A DNA stretch of 55,151 bases from assembly GCA_018267925.1 (NCBI GenBank), contig JAFDXO010000100.1, forward strand, positions 1 through 55,151, read 5' to 3'. The DNA comes from Bacteroidota bacterium (GTDB taxonomy: Bacteria > Bacteroidota > Bacteroidia > Chitinophagales > Chitinophagaceae). The position numbers and the translations under genes are program-made. The notes under the pieces were generated by a model. The model saw nothing but the letters and a program-made list of their open reading frames with translations. It was not told the DNA's origin and ran no database searches. This document shows, piece after piece, positions 18,305 to 28,645 of the stretch (within the stretch, counting starts at the first letter, position 1; each line of letters starts with the position of its first letter).

Positions 18305-19093
18305 TTATAAACATCCTGTTCTTCCTCCATCAACCGGAATGCTCGTCCCATTTACATATCCTGCTAACGGGCTAGCTAAAAAGGCTATCATAGCTGCTAT
18401 TTCTTCTGGTTTTCCAAAACGTTTGGCGGGAATTTCACTCAGCATTTCTTCGGTAGCAGCATCCTCTGTAATTCCTGTCTTTTTCACTTTGTTGCTAATG
18501 ATGTTTTCTAATCGAGCGGTTGATGTAGCACCGGGTAACACATTATTGACAGTAATGCCATAGGAAGCCAATTCATTAGCAAAGGTTTTTGCCCAAGAGG
18601 CAACTGCTCCTCGAATGGTGTTGGACACACCTAAGTTTTTAAGCGGAACCTTGACAGATGTTGATATCACATTGATGACCCGACCATATCCGGCTTTTTT
18701 CATTCCTGCAACCAATGTCGTAGTAAGCAGATGATTACAGATTAGGTGTTGCTCAAAAGCACTTTGAAAGGCTTCCGGTATTGCATCAGAAATAGAACCG
18801 GCTGCGGGTCCGCCGGTATTATTGACCAAAATATGGATAATCGTTTCTGAAGCTAATTTTTCTGCTGAAGCACGAACTTCTTGAGGCTTACTAAAGTCAG
18901 CAACCAAATACCGATGTTGTTGGTTTTTGCTTGTGTCTAAAGTGGATAATGCCTTTTGTAGCCGTTCTTCATTTCGGGCAATCAAAAAACAAGTAGCTCC
19001 CAAGTCGGCTAATGCCTGAGCAGCAGCCAAACCGATACCTTGAGAGCTTCCGGCTATTAGTGCCGATTTTCCGGTGAGATCTAATGAAAACAT
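18305..19093 (-). CDS. SDR-family oxidoreductase with altered catalytic residues
   Basis: Short-chain dehydrogenase/reductase fold, 262 aa, close in layout to FabG-like enzymes. The NAD(P)-binding motif GSSQGIG (15-21), VADFS, NNTGGP (91-96) and the C-terminal VDGGRTG are present. The usual active-site Ser can be placed in ISTS (143-146). The expected YxxxK reads S157-N-T-I-R161, so both catalytic Tyr and Lys are replaced. This SN-x2-R variant is, to my knowledge, a recognised subfamily that is frequent in Bacteroidota, so it is not a sequencing error. Its substrate and whether it is an active reductase cannot be told. It is monocistronic on this reading, between the T9SS SGNH gene and the act operon. 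Confidence 0.85.
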   Translation of the reverse strand: MFSLDLTGKSALIAGSSQGIGLAAAQALADLGATCFLIARNEERLQKALSTLDTSKNQQHRYLVADFSKPQEVRASAEKLASETIIHILVNNTGGPAAGSISDAIPEAFQSAFEQHLICNHLLTTTLVAGMKKAGYGRVINVISTSVKVPLKNLGVSNTIRGAVASWAKTFANELASYGITVNNVLPGATSTARLENIISNKVKKTGITEDAATEEMLSEIPAKRFGKPEEIAAMIAFLASPLAGYVNGTSIPVDGGRTGCL

Positions 19094-19148
19094 AATTGGG
19101 TGATTTCACCAACGAAAGTAAAACGGAATCGGACTTTTCTGCTTTTTT

Positions 19149-20414
19149 TTATTCTACTACTAATCGGGAATGAAATTCTCCTTCTTTTGTTCGAACCATC
19201 ACCACATAAACACCGGTTTGAAGCCCAATCAATGAACAGTGCATATTTGTGCTTCCATTGCTATTAAAGGTGAGCATTGTTTGCCCCATTAATGACACAA
19301 TGCGAACAGACTGAATGGGATAAGCCGCTTGAAGTTGAATAGATTCTTTTGCCGGATTTGGCACAACCTTAACCTGATGGGATGTTTCCAAATTTTCGAT
19401 ACCTAATTTCACCACATTTACTGCTTTGATTACTGTATCAGTCGTGTTGCATCTTTTGGCAATGAGTTTTACTGTATAGTTTCCTGAAGTTGCATACTTA
19501 TGAATCGGGCTTTTTTGAGTAGAGCTGCTGCCGTCGCCGAATGTCCATTGGTAAGTAAATCCATTTGCAGAAGTGTTTTGAAAACTGACGGTATCATTGC
19601 TGGAGTTAAAATTAAAACCCGCTTTCAGTTTAGGATAGAAGCTATAACAAACTGCCAAACTATCATAAACCATTTGTTTTACAACTTGGCGAATGGTGGC
19701 TGCATCTGAAGCAGAAAGCCCTCCATCATAGGTATTTCCAATAGGGCTTTTCTTAAACATGACGGTATAAAAGGTAACTGCTGCTGCATAAGAGCCCAAT
19801 AAAGATGGGTGACTTTCATCATTATCATACAAGTTCATGGCAGGATAGGTATCTCGAATTTTTCTCCACACTTTAGCAACCGGTGAAATAACCCCTTTAT
19901 TTGAATCTGCCATCATCGTGTAGCGCAACTGAAGCATACTATCCATACCTTGATAGGTACAAAGTGGCGGGAAAAAACTACAATTAGCCTGATCTCCGTT
20001 TTTTCTTCCCCAAGTCATGTAAAACAATGTCTTTGTGCAACTGTCTGATGCCTTAATCATACTATCCAACATTCGTGCATAAGGGAACACATCATTCTGC
20101 ACTTGAGCATCCGGAAAAGCAGGCAATTGGCTTTGCTCTTGCAACACGACAAAATTCCATTTTCCCTGTGCAATTAAAGAAGTCGAGGTAGTGTTACTGC
20201 TATGCTGTTGTAAAGTGTATCCGCCTGGTGTATTAGAAGCGAAATAAACAAAATCGCCAGTTGCAGCCGCAAATGAGGCAACAAGTTGGGGAAGATTATT
20301 TACGTAGGTGTAACTATTACCGATAAAAAGAACACGTAATGAATCAGCAGCTTGAATTGAGGTTGAGGCAATTGAAAAAGCCAAAAGAAGGGCAAGTTTG
20401 TTTAAGATTTTCAT
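19149..20414 (-). CDS. Secreted SGNH/DUF4886-like hydrolase with PKD and T9SS sorting domain
   Basis: 421 aa from ATG 20414, which opens with a signal peptide (MKILNKLALLLAFSIASTSIQA). The longer frame from 20588 has an unlikely N-terminus. The catalytic domain (about 25-270) looks like the SGNH/DUF4886 fold. The block I Ser is in LFIGNSYTYVNNL, VVLQEQSQLP is the middle block, and the Asp/His pair is in DNDESHPSLLGSY. A PKD domain follows (FTYQWTFGDGSSS). The C-terminus is a type A T9SS sorting domain (VVPNPAKESIQL...LQTGVYVVMV). It is likely a surface or secreted esterase acting on polysaccharide side groups, but the substrate is not shown by the sequence. No carbohydrate gene cluster is nearby. 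Confidence 0.85.
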   Translation of the reverse strand: MKILNKLALLLAFSIASTSIQAADSLRVLFIGNSYTYVNNLPQLVASFAAATGDFVYFASNTPGGYTLQQHSSNTTSTSLIAQGKWNFVVLQEQSQLPAFPDAQVQNDVFPYARMLDSMIKASDSCTKTLFYMTWGRKNGDQANCSFFPPLCTYQGMDSMLQLRYTMMADSNKGVISPVAKVWRKIRDTYPAMNLYDNDESHPSLLGSYAAAVTFYTVMFKKSPIGNTYDGGLSASDAATIRQVVKQMVYDSLAVCYSFYPKLKAGFNFNSSNDTVSFQNTSANGFTYQWTFGDGSSSTQKSPIHKYATSGNYTVKLIAKRCNTTDTVIKAVNVVKLGIENLETSHQVKVVPNPAKESIQLQAAYPIQSVRIVSLMGQTMLTFNSNGSTNMHCSLIGLQTGVYVVMVRTKEGEFHSRLVVE

Positions 20415-20519
20415 TTGGTATGTTTTAAAAATATAGCTAAGGTTGGAGTGTTGTTTTAATTTCTTAATAAAAATCAACGTTTTAAAGACATCAGGTAAGC
20501 CCCTAACGTTTGGGCAGCG

Positions 20520-20527
20520 CAAAAATA
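20520..20527 (-). promoter_or_regulatory. Candidate -7 box for the SGNH/T9SS gene
   Basis: Reads TATTTTTG on the minus strand, matching TAnnTTTG, about 106 bp before ATG 20414. It forms a divergent pair with the plus-strand box at 20552-20559. Confidence 0.35.
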
Positions 20528-20551
20528 ATCCTAAAAAAATTGTCATTTGCT

Positions 20552-20559
20552 TATCTTTG
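20552..20559 (+). promoter_or_regulatory. Candidate -7 box for DUF4290-murA
   Basis: TATCTTTG is an exact TAnnTTTG match about 148 bp upstream of the DUF4290 ATG. No clear -33 element is seen. Confidence 0.45.
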
Positions 20560-20706
20560 TCATTGCTTCGACAATAGTCTTCACTCACTCCTCTTTTTTA
20601 CGTGAAAACAACTTGTCACCAAAAATTTCCTGCTGACTAAATTGTACTGAACCAATCCTTCTTTGAGCAGGTAGAATTATTTTATTTTTTTACTGAAAAA
20701 CACAAC

Positions 20707-21384
20707 ATGGAATATAACACTTCGCGCAGCAAACTATTGATGCCTGAATATGGACGAAATGTTCAAAAGATGGTAGAATACTTACTCACCATCGAAGACC
20801 CCAAAGTGCGTCTTCGCAATGCTGAAGCATTGATTGAGCTTATGACCACATTAGCTCCACACTTAAAAACCATAGAGGATTACAAACACAAGTTGTGGGA
20901 TCATTTATATCAAATGACAGACTTTCGGTTGAATGTTGAAAGCCCCTATCCACCACCAACGCGTGAGCAAATTTTAAAGAAACCTGCACCCTTACCTTAT
21001 CCGAATAGCAACCAACGTAATAAGCATTTTGGCAAAAACTTTACCGGTTTATTAGAAAAGGCTTTAGCAGAACCCGATCCTGAGCGCCGACAAGGATACA
21101 CACAAGCATTGGGCTATTACATGAAGCTTGCCTATTCTAATTGGCATAGAGAACCAGTGCATGATGACATGATCAAAAATGAATTGGCTGAGTTATCAAA
21201 AGGTTTGTTAGTCTATGAAACAGGCGGAATAAGAATTCCTATAGAGCATCGCCATCAACAAGGTAGAAATGGAAATGCGAATGGGAATCGTAAGAATTTT
21301 AAAAACAACCAGGGCAATCGTAATTTCAACGGGGGCGGAAACTACAACAAGAATAAAAACAAGTTTAAGAACAAAAATAAATAA
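20707..21384 (+). CDS. DUF4290 family protein
   Basis: 225 aa. The N-terminal 180 residues match the DUF4290 family of Bacteroidota (MEYNTSRSKLLMPEYGRNVQKMV start, with KTIEDYKHKLWDHLYQMT). It is helical, and no catalytic motif is visible. The last 45 residues are low-complexity, rich in Asn, Lys, Arg and Gly (GNRNFNGGGNYNKNKNKF), and resemble disordered, possibly RNA-binding tails. It has no signal peptide. The murA ATG follows its stop after 6 bp, so the two genes are co-transcribed. This pairing suggests, but does not prove, a link to cell-envelope growth. Confidence 0.88.
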   Translation: MEYNTSRSKLLMPEYGRNVQKMVEYLLTIEDPKVRLRNAEALIELMTTLAPHLKTIEDYKHKLWDHLYQMTDFRLNVESPYPPPTREQILKKPAPLPYPNSNQRNKHFGKNFTGLLEKALAEPDPERRQGYTQALGYYMKLAYSNWHREPVHDDMIKNELAELSKGLLVYETGGIRIPIEHRHQQGRNGNANGNRKNFKNNQGNRNFNGGGNYNKNKNKFKNKNK

Positions 21385-21390
21385 GCAATC

Positions 21391-22698
21391 ATGGGGGCTT
21401 TTGAAGTTAGAGGCGGACATTCCTTGAAGGGAACCATTACACCACAAGGCGCAAAAAACGAAGCATTACAAGTGTTATGCGCTGCCCTACTAACAGACGA
21501 ACGTGTTACCTATACCAATGTACCTGACATCTTAGATGTAAACACCCTCATCGAATTGCTGGCTGACATGGGCGTAAAAGTTGAAAGACCGGCTAATAAT
21601 ACGGTTGTATTACAAGCAGATCAAGTAAACCCTGATTTTTTTATTGATAAAACATTCAAGAAAAAATCTGGAAAACTACGTGGTGCTGTTATGCTTGCTG
21701 GGCCTTTGTTAGCCCGTTTCGGGCATACCCATATTCCGCAACCCGGCGGAGATAAAATTGGCAGAAGAAGATTAGATACGCACATCCGTGGTTTTGAAAA
21801 ATTGGGCGTTAAATTTCATTATGATATTGATGAAAGTCTCTTCATTTTAGATGGTACTGAAATGCACGGAACCCATATTTTGATGGAAGAACCTTCCGTA
21901 ACAGGAACTGCCAATATCGTGATGGCCGCAACCACTACACCCGGCACTACTTCTATTTACAATGCAGCTTGCGAGCCTTATGTACAACAGTTGTGCCGAA
22001 TGATTAATAAAATGGGGGGGCGTATTAGTGGTATAGGGTCTAATCTATTGATAGTAGAAGGAGTCAACAAACTATCTGGCTGCGAACATAGGCTGCTTGC
22101 CGACATGATTGAAGTAGGCTCTTTTATTGGACTTGCCGCCGCTACTAAAAGCGATATTGTGATCAAAGATGCCGATATTCCACACTTAGGCATTATTCCT
22201 GAAACCTTTGAGCGGTTAGGAATTCATCTTCATTTTCAAGGTAACGATATTCATATTCCAGCACAAGAAAGCTATCGAATACATAAGTTCATTGATGGCT
22301 CTATTCTCAACATTTCAGACCATCCTTGGCCAGGATTTACTCCTGACTTAATCAGCGTTGCATTAGTAACTGCCACACAAGCAAAGGGAACCGTATTAAT
22401 GCACCAAAAAATGTTTGAAAGCCGCTTATTTTTTGTGGACAAACTCATCGAAATGGGTGCACAAATTGTACTTTGTGATCCGCATCGAGCAGTAGTAATC
22501 GGCTCAGACCGACAAACCCCTTTACGTGGCATAACGATGGTGTCGCCCGATATTCGTGCCGGAGTAGCTCTATTAATCGCCGCCTTGTGTGCTCAAGGAA
22601 AAAGCACTATTCAAAATATTGAGCAAATAGACCGCGGGTATGAGCAAATAGACAGCCGTTTAGTTGCGCTGGGTGCTGACATCAAACGACTAACATAA
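21391..22698 (+). CDS. murA: UDP-N-acetylglucosamine 1-carboxyvinyltransferase
   Basis: First committed step of peptidoglycan synthesis: transfer of enolpyruvate from PEP to UDP-GlcNAc in the cytoplasm. 435 aa, with family motifs GAKNEAL (K22), the active loop GGDKIGRRRLDTH (119-131), and DIRAGVALLIAAL near the C-terminus. The loop residue that is Cys115 in E. coli, the target of fosfomycin, is Asp here (D121). Asp at this site keeps activity and gives intrinsic fosfomycin resistance in other bacteria. It is the second gene after DUF4290, and no terminator hairpin of note follows. Confidence 0.96.
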   Translation: MGAFEVRGGHSLKGTITPQGAKNEALQVLCAALLTDERVTYTNVPDILDVNTLIELLADMGVKVERPANNTVVLQADQVNPDFFIDKTFKKKSGKLRGAVMLAGPLLARFGHTHIPQPGGDKIGRRRLDTHIRGFEKLGVKFHYDIDESLFILDGTEMHGTHILMEEPSVTGTANIVMAATTTPGTTSIYNAACEPYVQQLCRMINKMGGRISGIGSNLLIVEGVNKLSGCEHRLLADMIEVGSFIGLAAATKSDIVIKDADIPHLGIIPETFERLGIHLHFQGNDIHIPAQESYRIHKFIDGSILNISDHPWPGFTPDLISVALVTATQAKGTVLMHQKMFESRLFFVDKLIEMGAQIVLCDPHRAVVIGSDRQTPLRGITMVSPDIRAGVALLIAALCAQGKSTIQNIEQIDRGYEQIDSRLVALGADIKRLT

Positions 22699-22945
22699 AG
22701 CCGATAGAGACTTACATTAATTTATCACTTAATTTTTTTGGTTCTGTTCAGTCAGAGAATACCCATTACTAAACGGTTCAATCAGAACAATGTTGCTTTA
22801 TTACAGACTGCAAAAAAAATTTATCGTGGCTTTGTTTGACCAACCGATTCTTCCTTTGAAAATTTTCTCCAAAAAATCCATCAAAGAATGTTGATGACAA
22901 TCCGTTAGAAATTCATTGCTCGATAAAAAATAATCCCTCTACTCG

Positions 22946-22970
22946 CATTCCGTATGGAATGTATCTTTTT
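22946..22970 (+). terminator. Possible intrinsic terminator after murA
   Basis: A 6-bp stem CATTCC/GGAATG with a 4-nt loop is followed by TATCTTTTTT. It lies 248 bp after the murA stop. The stem is short and the T-run starts three bases later. It may instead belong to an interspersed repeat. Confidence 0.35.
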
Positions 22971-23034
22971 TGCAATACCCCGAAAAAATATTGTTCATTG
23001 TAATCAACCTTAAACTTTTGCAATGCCCCGAAAA
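22971..23034 (+). repeat. Twice-repeated 16-nt motif TGCAATRCCCCGAAAA
   Basis: Copies start at 22971 (TGCAATACCCCGAAAA) and 23019 (TGCAATGCCCCGAAAA), 48 bp apart, each after a T-rich run. They are non-coding. The function is unknown; this may be part of a dispersed intergenic element. Confidence 0.5.
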
Positions 23035-23203
23035 GTTTGTTTTTTCAAATTTTTATGGAATGCCGATGATAATGCTGGCATTTTATGCGTGAAAGTTTTT
23101 CGCAAGGCAGAACATAGCTGATTAAATTTCAAGTTTTTTTATTTTTTTGGTGAACGGTATATTTTCTTCAATTATTCATTCTTATCCGTTTTCGTAAAAA
23201 AAT

Positions 23204-23211
23204 TACCTTTG
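23204..23211 (+). promoter_or_regulatory. Candidate -7 box for cphB
   Basis: TACCTTTG matches TAnnTTTG exactly. It lies 19 bp upstream of the proposed TTG start at 23231, so the leader would be very short. It supports that start, since no in-frame ATG is near. Confidence 0.5.
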
Positions 23212-23230
23212 CCGTCAAATTTTTTTTAGT

Positions 23231-24118
23231 TTGAGTCAGGCAACAACACCGCACGGAATTCTAGTTTCAGTTGGAGGAGCAGAAGACAAGGGTACAGATT
23301 TAGAGAAAGGAATTATTCAGCGGAATAGACTTAATTTTTTCGAGTTAGGAATATTAAAGACAATACTTTCGCTAATTAAGAAAGGCGAAATGCCTCGTGT
23401 AGAAGTAATTACGACAGCATCGTCCATTCCCGATGAAGTGTCAGAAAACTATTTAGATGCTTTTAAAAAATTAGGTTGCGACAATGTTGGTCATTTAAGA
23501 ATTCGCAATCGAGAAGATGCTGCTAAACCTGAATATATAGAGCGTTTGAAGCAATGTAATTGTATCATGCTTTCGGGTGGCAATCAGCTTCGACTATCGT
23601 CTATTTTTGGGGGAACCGAATTTTTGACTTTACTGAAGGAACGTTATCAAAAAGAACATTTTGTAATAGGTGGAACCAGTGCTGGAGCTATGGCGATGAG
23701 CAATACCATGATTTATGAGGGAAGTGCAGCCGCAGCTCATTTGAAGGGAGAGGTAAAAATCACAACCGGCTTAGGGCTGATGCAAGATGTCATAATAGAC
23801 TCTCATTTTGATAAACGGGGACGATTTAATCGTTTGGCTCAAGCTGTGGCTTCCAATCCGGGAGCTATAGGAATAGGGCTGGGTGAAGATACGGGAGTAG
23901 TGGTAAAGCATGGCACACACCTTCAGGCAGTCGGTTCGGGCAGCGTCATCATTATAGATGGAAAGAATATAGACTACAACAACATTGCTGATATTGAGTT
24001 TGGAAAACCTATTTCGGTAGAAAACATCATCGTTCACATTATGTCAGCTGGAGATGTTTACAGTCTTGCTTCACGAACGTTTGAAGGTAGAAATATTGAA
24101 GCGGGTATAGAAGATTAG
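23231..24118 (+). CDS. cphB: Cyanophycinase (peptidase family S51)
   Basis: 295 aa cytoplasmic serine exopeptidase. Cyanophycinase releases beta-Asp-Arg dipeptides from cyanophycin, a multi-L-arginyl-poly-aspartate storage polymer. The nucleophile is S150 in GGTSAGAMAMS, and further family motifs are LSGGNQLRL, DSHFDKRGRFNRLA and GLGEDTGVVV. The start is TTG at 23231 (MSQATTPHG), because the conserved N-terminus LVSVGGAEDKG begins just after it and no ATG precedes. It converges on an isoaspartyl peptidase gene 34 bp away, which would split the released dipeptide. No cyanophycin synthetase is in the window, so it may act on imported or locally stored polymer encoded elsewhere. Confidence 0.9.
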   Translation: MSQATTPHGILVSVGGAEDKGTDLEKGIIQRNRLNFFELGILKTILSLIKKGEMPRVEVITTASSIPDEVSENYLDAFKKLGCDNVGHLRIRNREDAAKPEYIERLKQCNCIMLSGGNQLRLSSIFGGTEFLTLLKERYQKEHFVIGGTSAGAMAMSNTMIYEGSAAAAHLKGEVKITTGLGLMQDVIIDSHFDKRGRFNRLAQAVASNPGAIGIGLGEDTGVVVKHGTHLQAVGSGSVIIIDGKNIDYNNIADIEFGKPISVENIIVHIMSAGDVYSLASRTFEGRNIEAGIED

Positions 24119-24152
24119 CTTTTTTAGTTTGCTTTTAACGAAGTAAACTGAT

Positions 24153-25076
24153 TTAGTCTGCGTATATCTTCACAACCCGTATTCCTTTAGCATCTACACA
24201 ACCTCGATACATGCCCTCACTATTGAATGGCATGGCAATATTTCCATGCTTATCAACGGCAACTAATCCTCCTTCTCCACCTATTTTTATCAGCTTATCG
24301 TGCACCAGTACATCGCAGGCCTCTGAAAGAGATAACCCTTTGTATTCCATCAAACATGAAATATCGTGCCCCACAACCGAACGAATAAACAGCTCTCCAT
24401 GTCCGGTGCAAGACACGGCGCAGGTAGCGTTGTTAGCATAGGTTCCTGCACCAATGATAGGGCTATCGCCAACTCTGCCAAATTTTTTGTTGGTCATTCC
24501 TCCGGTGCTGGTTGCGGCAGCCAGATTTCCTTGATTATCCAAGGCAACTGCACCTACGGTTCCAAACTTTCTATCGTGATGATCTAATGAAATACGATCC
24601 TCTGCCAAAGCCTCTTGCCATTGTTTAAATCTTTGTTCGGAGTAGAAATAATCATCTTGAGCAAAAGCAATACCTTGTTGATTGGCAAATTTTTCAGCCC
24701 CGGCACCAAAGAGCATTACGTGTTCACTTTTATCAAGTATAACTCGTGCCAATTCTACCGGATTTTTGATTTGTGAAACACAACTAACTGCACCGGCATC
24801 CAGCAATTTCCCGCACATGATAGACGCATCCATTTCATGCTGTCCCTGATGATTAAAAACAGAGCCTTTTCCGGCATTAAACAAGGGGCAGTCTTCCAAA
24901 GAAACCACCGCTGCCATCACGGCATCCAAAGATGAGCCTCCTTGCTTGAGCAGGTTTGCACCGGCATCTAAGGCAGCATGAAGAGCTTGTTCATATTGTT
25001 GCTGCAAGCTTTCGGTCATAGAGGAGCGCAAAATGGTTCCCGCTCCGCCATGAATGGCAATTGAAAATTGATTCAT
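24153..25076 (-). CDS. iaaA: Isoaspartyl peptidase / plant-type L-asparaginase
   Basis: N-terminal nucleophile hydrolase of 307 aa. The proenzyme cleaves itself before T173 in KFGTVGAVALD, giving alpha and beta subunits. Other family signatures are IHGGAGT at the N-terminus, FNAGKGSVFN, GAGTYANNATCAVS and GHGE. It hydrolyses beta-aspartyl dipeptides and, more weakly, asparagine. In cyanophycin users it converts beta-Asp-Arg to Asp and Arg, which fits the convergent cphB next door. No signal peptide is seen, so it is cytoplasmic. It lies downstream of gyrB but is separated from it by a terminator-like hairpin. Confidence 0.93.
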   Translation of the reverse strand: MNQFSIAIHGGAGTILRSSMTESLQQQYEQALHAALDAGANLLKQGGSSLDAVMAAVVSLEDCPLFNAGKGSVFNHQGQHEMDASIMCGKLLDAGAVSCVSQIKNPVELARVILDKSEHVMLFGAGAEKFANQQGIAFAQDDYFYSEQRFKQWQEALAEDRISLDHHDRKFGTVGAVALDNQGNLAAATSTGGMTNKKFGRVGDSPIIGAGTYANNATCAVSCTGHGELFIRSVVGHDISCLMEYKGLSLSEACDVLVHDKLIKIGGEGGLVAVDKHGNIAMPFNSEGMYRGCVDAKGIRVVKIYAD

Positions 25077-25091
25077 TGGCTAAAAGTAAAA

Positions 25092-25124
25092 AAACCTTCC
25101 TCGTTACGACAACAAAGAAGGCTT
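25092..25124 (-). terminator. Intrinsic terminator after gyrB
   Basis: On the minus strand AAGCCTTC pairs with GAAGGTTT (one G-T pair) and is followed by five more Ts. It lies just downstream of the gyrB stop at 25147 and before the isoaspartyl peptidase start. Confidence 0.55.
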
Positions 25125-25146
25125 TGATCAAAAAAGGTTCAGTCTT

Positions 25147-27497
<2,351 letters not shown>

Positions 27498-28064
27498 GTG
27501 AAGTTTAGATTTTGTTTCAAATCCCGCAGCTTTTTCAAAAACATTTTCACAGTAGGGTTATTTTTTCTTGCATTTCAAGGAAGCCTTTTGGCACAAGATG
27601 GCAAGCCCCAATTCCCAACACCGAACAAAGATCAACTGAGCTATCGAAAAAAAGGAGCGCGGATTCCGCCATTTGTTCTCGAAAAGACCTTTGGTGGCAC
27701 ATTTACCAACGTCAACTTGAAGCCCAACAAACCGGTCATGATGATGATTTTTCATCCTTTATGCGAGCATTGCAGCTATACCTTTGACTCCTTGCGAAAA
27801 TACAAGTCGTTGTTTAAAAATACTCAATTGGTCTTGGTTGCAGAAGATCGCAATAAAGAATACATGAAAGGTTTTATCAAGAAAATGAATTTAAAATCAG
27901 AGCCGCTTTTCCAGAATATCGGTACAGAAAAGGGCAACTTGATATACTATCTCTATACTTACGAGGTTTTACCACAAGTGAATTTTTACGATAAAAACTA
28001 TAAGTTGATTCAAACTTTTACGGGGCGATCACCATTTGATTCGCTCAAAATGTTTATCCAATAA
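27498..28064 (+). CDS. Exported thioredoxin-fold protein with CxxC motif
   Basis: 188 aa from GTG 27498; no in-frame ATG lies near the N-terminus. A signal peptide ends at about LFFLAFQGSLLAQ (residue 33), so the protein is periplasmic or anchored. The rest is a thioredoxin-like/redoxin fold. C89-E-H-C92 in FHPLCEHCSYTF is the redox pair, and the cis-Pro loop is LPQVNFYD. CxxC proteins of this group act as thiol-disulfide reductases or oxidases in the periplasm. The partner is unknown. The gene stands alone, 44 bp before dcd, and may share its transcript. Confidence 0.8.
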   Translation: MKFRFCFKSRSFFKNIFTVGLFFLAFQGSLLAQDGKPQFPTPNKDQLSYRKKGARIPPFVLEKTFGGTFTNVNLKPNKPVMMMIFHPLCEHCSYTFDSLRKYKSLFKNTQLVLVAEDRNKEYMKGFIKKMNLKSEPLFQNIGTEKGNLIYYLYTYEVLPQVNFYDKNYKLIQTFTGRSPFDSLKMFIQ

Positions 28065-28108
28065 TTTGGAATTCATTACCATTTTTTGGTTTCTCTATAT
28101 TTTTACGC

Positions 28109-28645
28109 ATGATTCTTTCCGACAGTCGCATTTTACAAGAAATGGAAAAGGGCGCAATAAAAATCGAACCTTTTCAGCGCGAATGCTTAGGCAGCAATAG
28201 TTATGATGTGCACCTCGGCAGCACCTTAGCAACCTATAACGAACATATTTTGGATGCAAAAAAACACAACACCATCAATTGTTTCGAAATTCCGGACGAT
28301 GGATTTGTGCTGTATCCACATGTGTTTTATTTGGGTGTAACAATGGAATATACAGAGAGTCATGCTCATATCCCTTTTTTAGAAGGTAAGTCAAGCACCG
28401 GCAGACTGGGAATTGACATCCATGCTACTGCTGGGAAAGGAGATGTTGGTTTTTGTGGAAATTGGACACTGGAAATTTCAGTAAAACAACCAGTAAAAAT
28501 CTATAAGGGAATGCCAATCGGGCAGCTTATTTACTTTCCTGCCGATGGCGAAATACTGGTAAAATATAACCAAAAAGGGAATGCTAAATATGCAGGACAA
28601 CCCAATCGCCCCATAGAAAGCATGATGTGGAAAAACAAGTTTTAG
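28109..28645 (+). CDS. dcd: dCTP deaminase
   Basis: Trimeric dUTPase-fold enzyme of 178 aa that deaminates dCTP to dUTP, feeding thymidylate synthesis. Signature regions are the N-terminal MILSDSRILQEMEKG, GSNSYDVHLG, GKSSTGRLGIDIHATAG with the conserved Ser-Arg, and GFCGNWTLEISV with the catalytic Glu. The length is normal (about 180 aa). Whether it is mono- or bifunctional (dCTP deaminase/dUTPase) cannot be decided from sequence by eye. Its stop overlaps the stop of the convergent TonB receptor gene by 4 bp. Confidence 0.93.
   Translation: MILSDSRILQEMEKGAIKIEPFQRECLGSNSYDVHLGSTLATYNEHILDAKKHNTINCFEIPDDGFVLYPHVFYLGVTMEYTESHAHIPFLEGKSSTGRLGIDIHATAGKGDVGFCGNWTLEISVKQPVKIYKGMPIGQLIYFPADGEILVKYNQKGNAKYAGQPNRPIESMMWKNKF

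Larger units (their letters stand above)
22699..23230. other. Non-coding spacer between murA and cphB
   Basis: 532 bp, AT-rich, without a usable reading frame. It has an inverted repeat CATTCC-gtat-GGAATG (22946-22961) followed by TATCTTTTTT, which could end the murA transcript. A 16-nt motif, TGCAATRCCCCGAAAA, occurs twice, at 22971 and 23019. A small inverted repeat AATGCC/GGCATT lies at 23059-23082. A promoter box for cphB ends the region. Confidence 0.5.

Noticed and set aside
19097..19112. Inverted repeat GGTGATTTCACC near the SDR start
   Set aside because: Only a 4-bp stem core right at the start codon, without supporting context; too weak to call an operator.
19172..19192. GTTCGAACC resembling a tRNA T-loop
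   Set aside because: It lies within the T9SS domain coding sequence, and no acceptor stem or cloverleaf could be formed around it.
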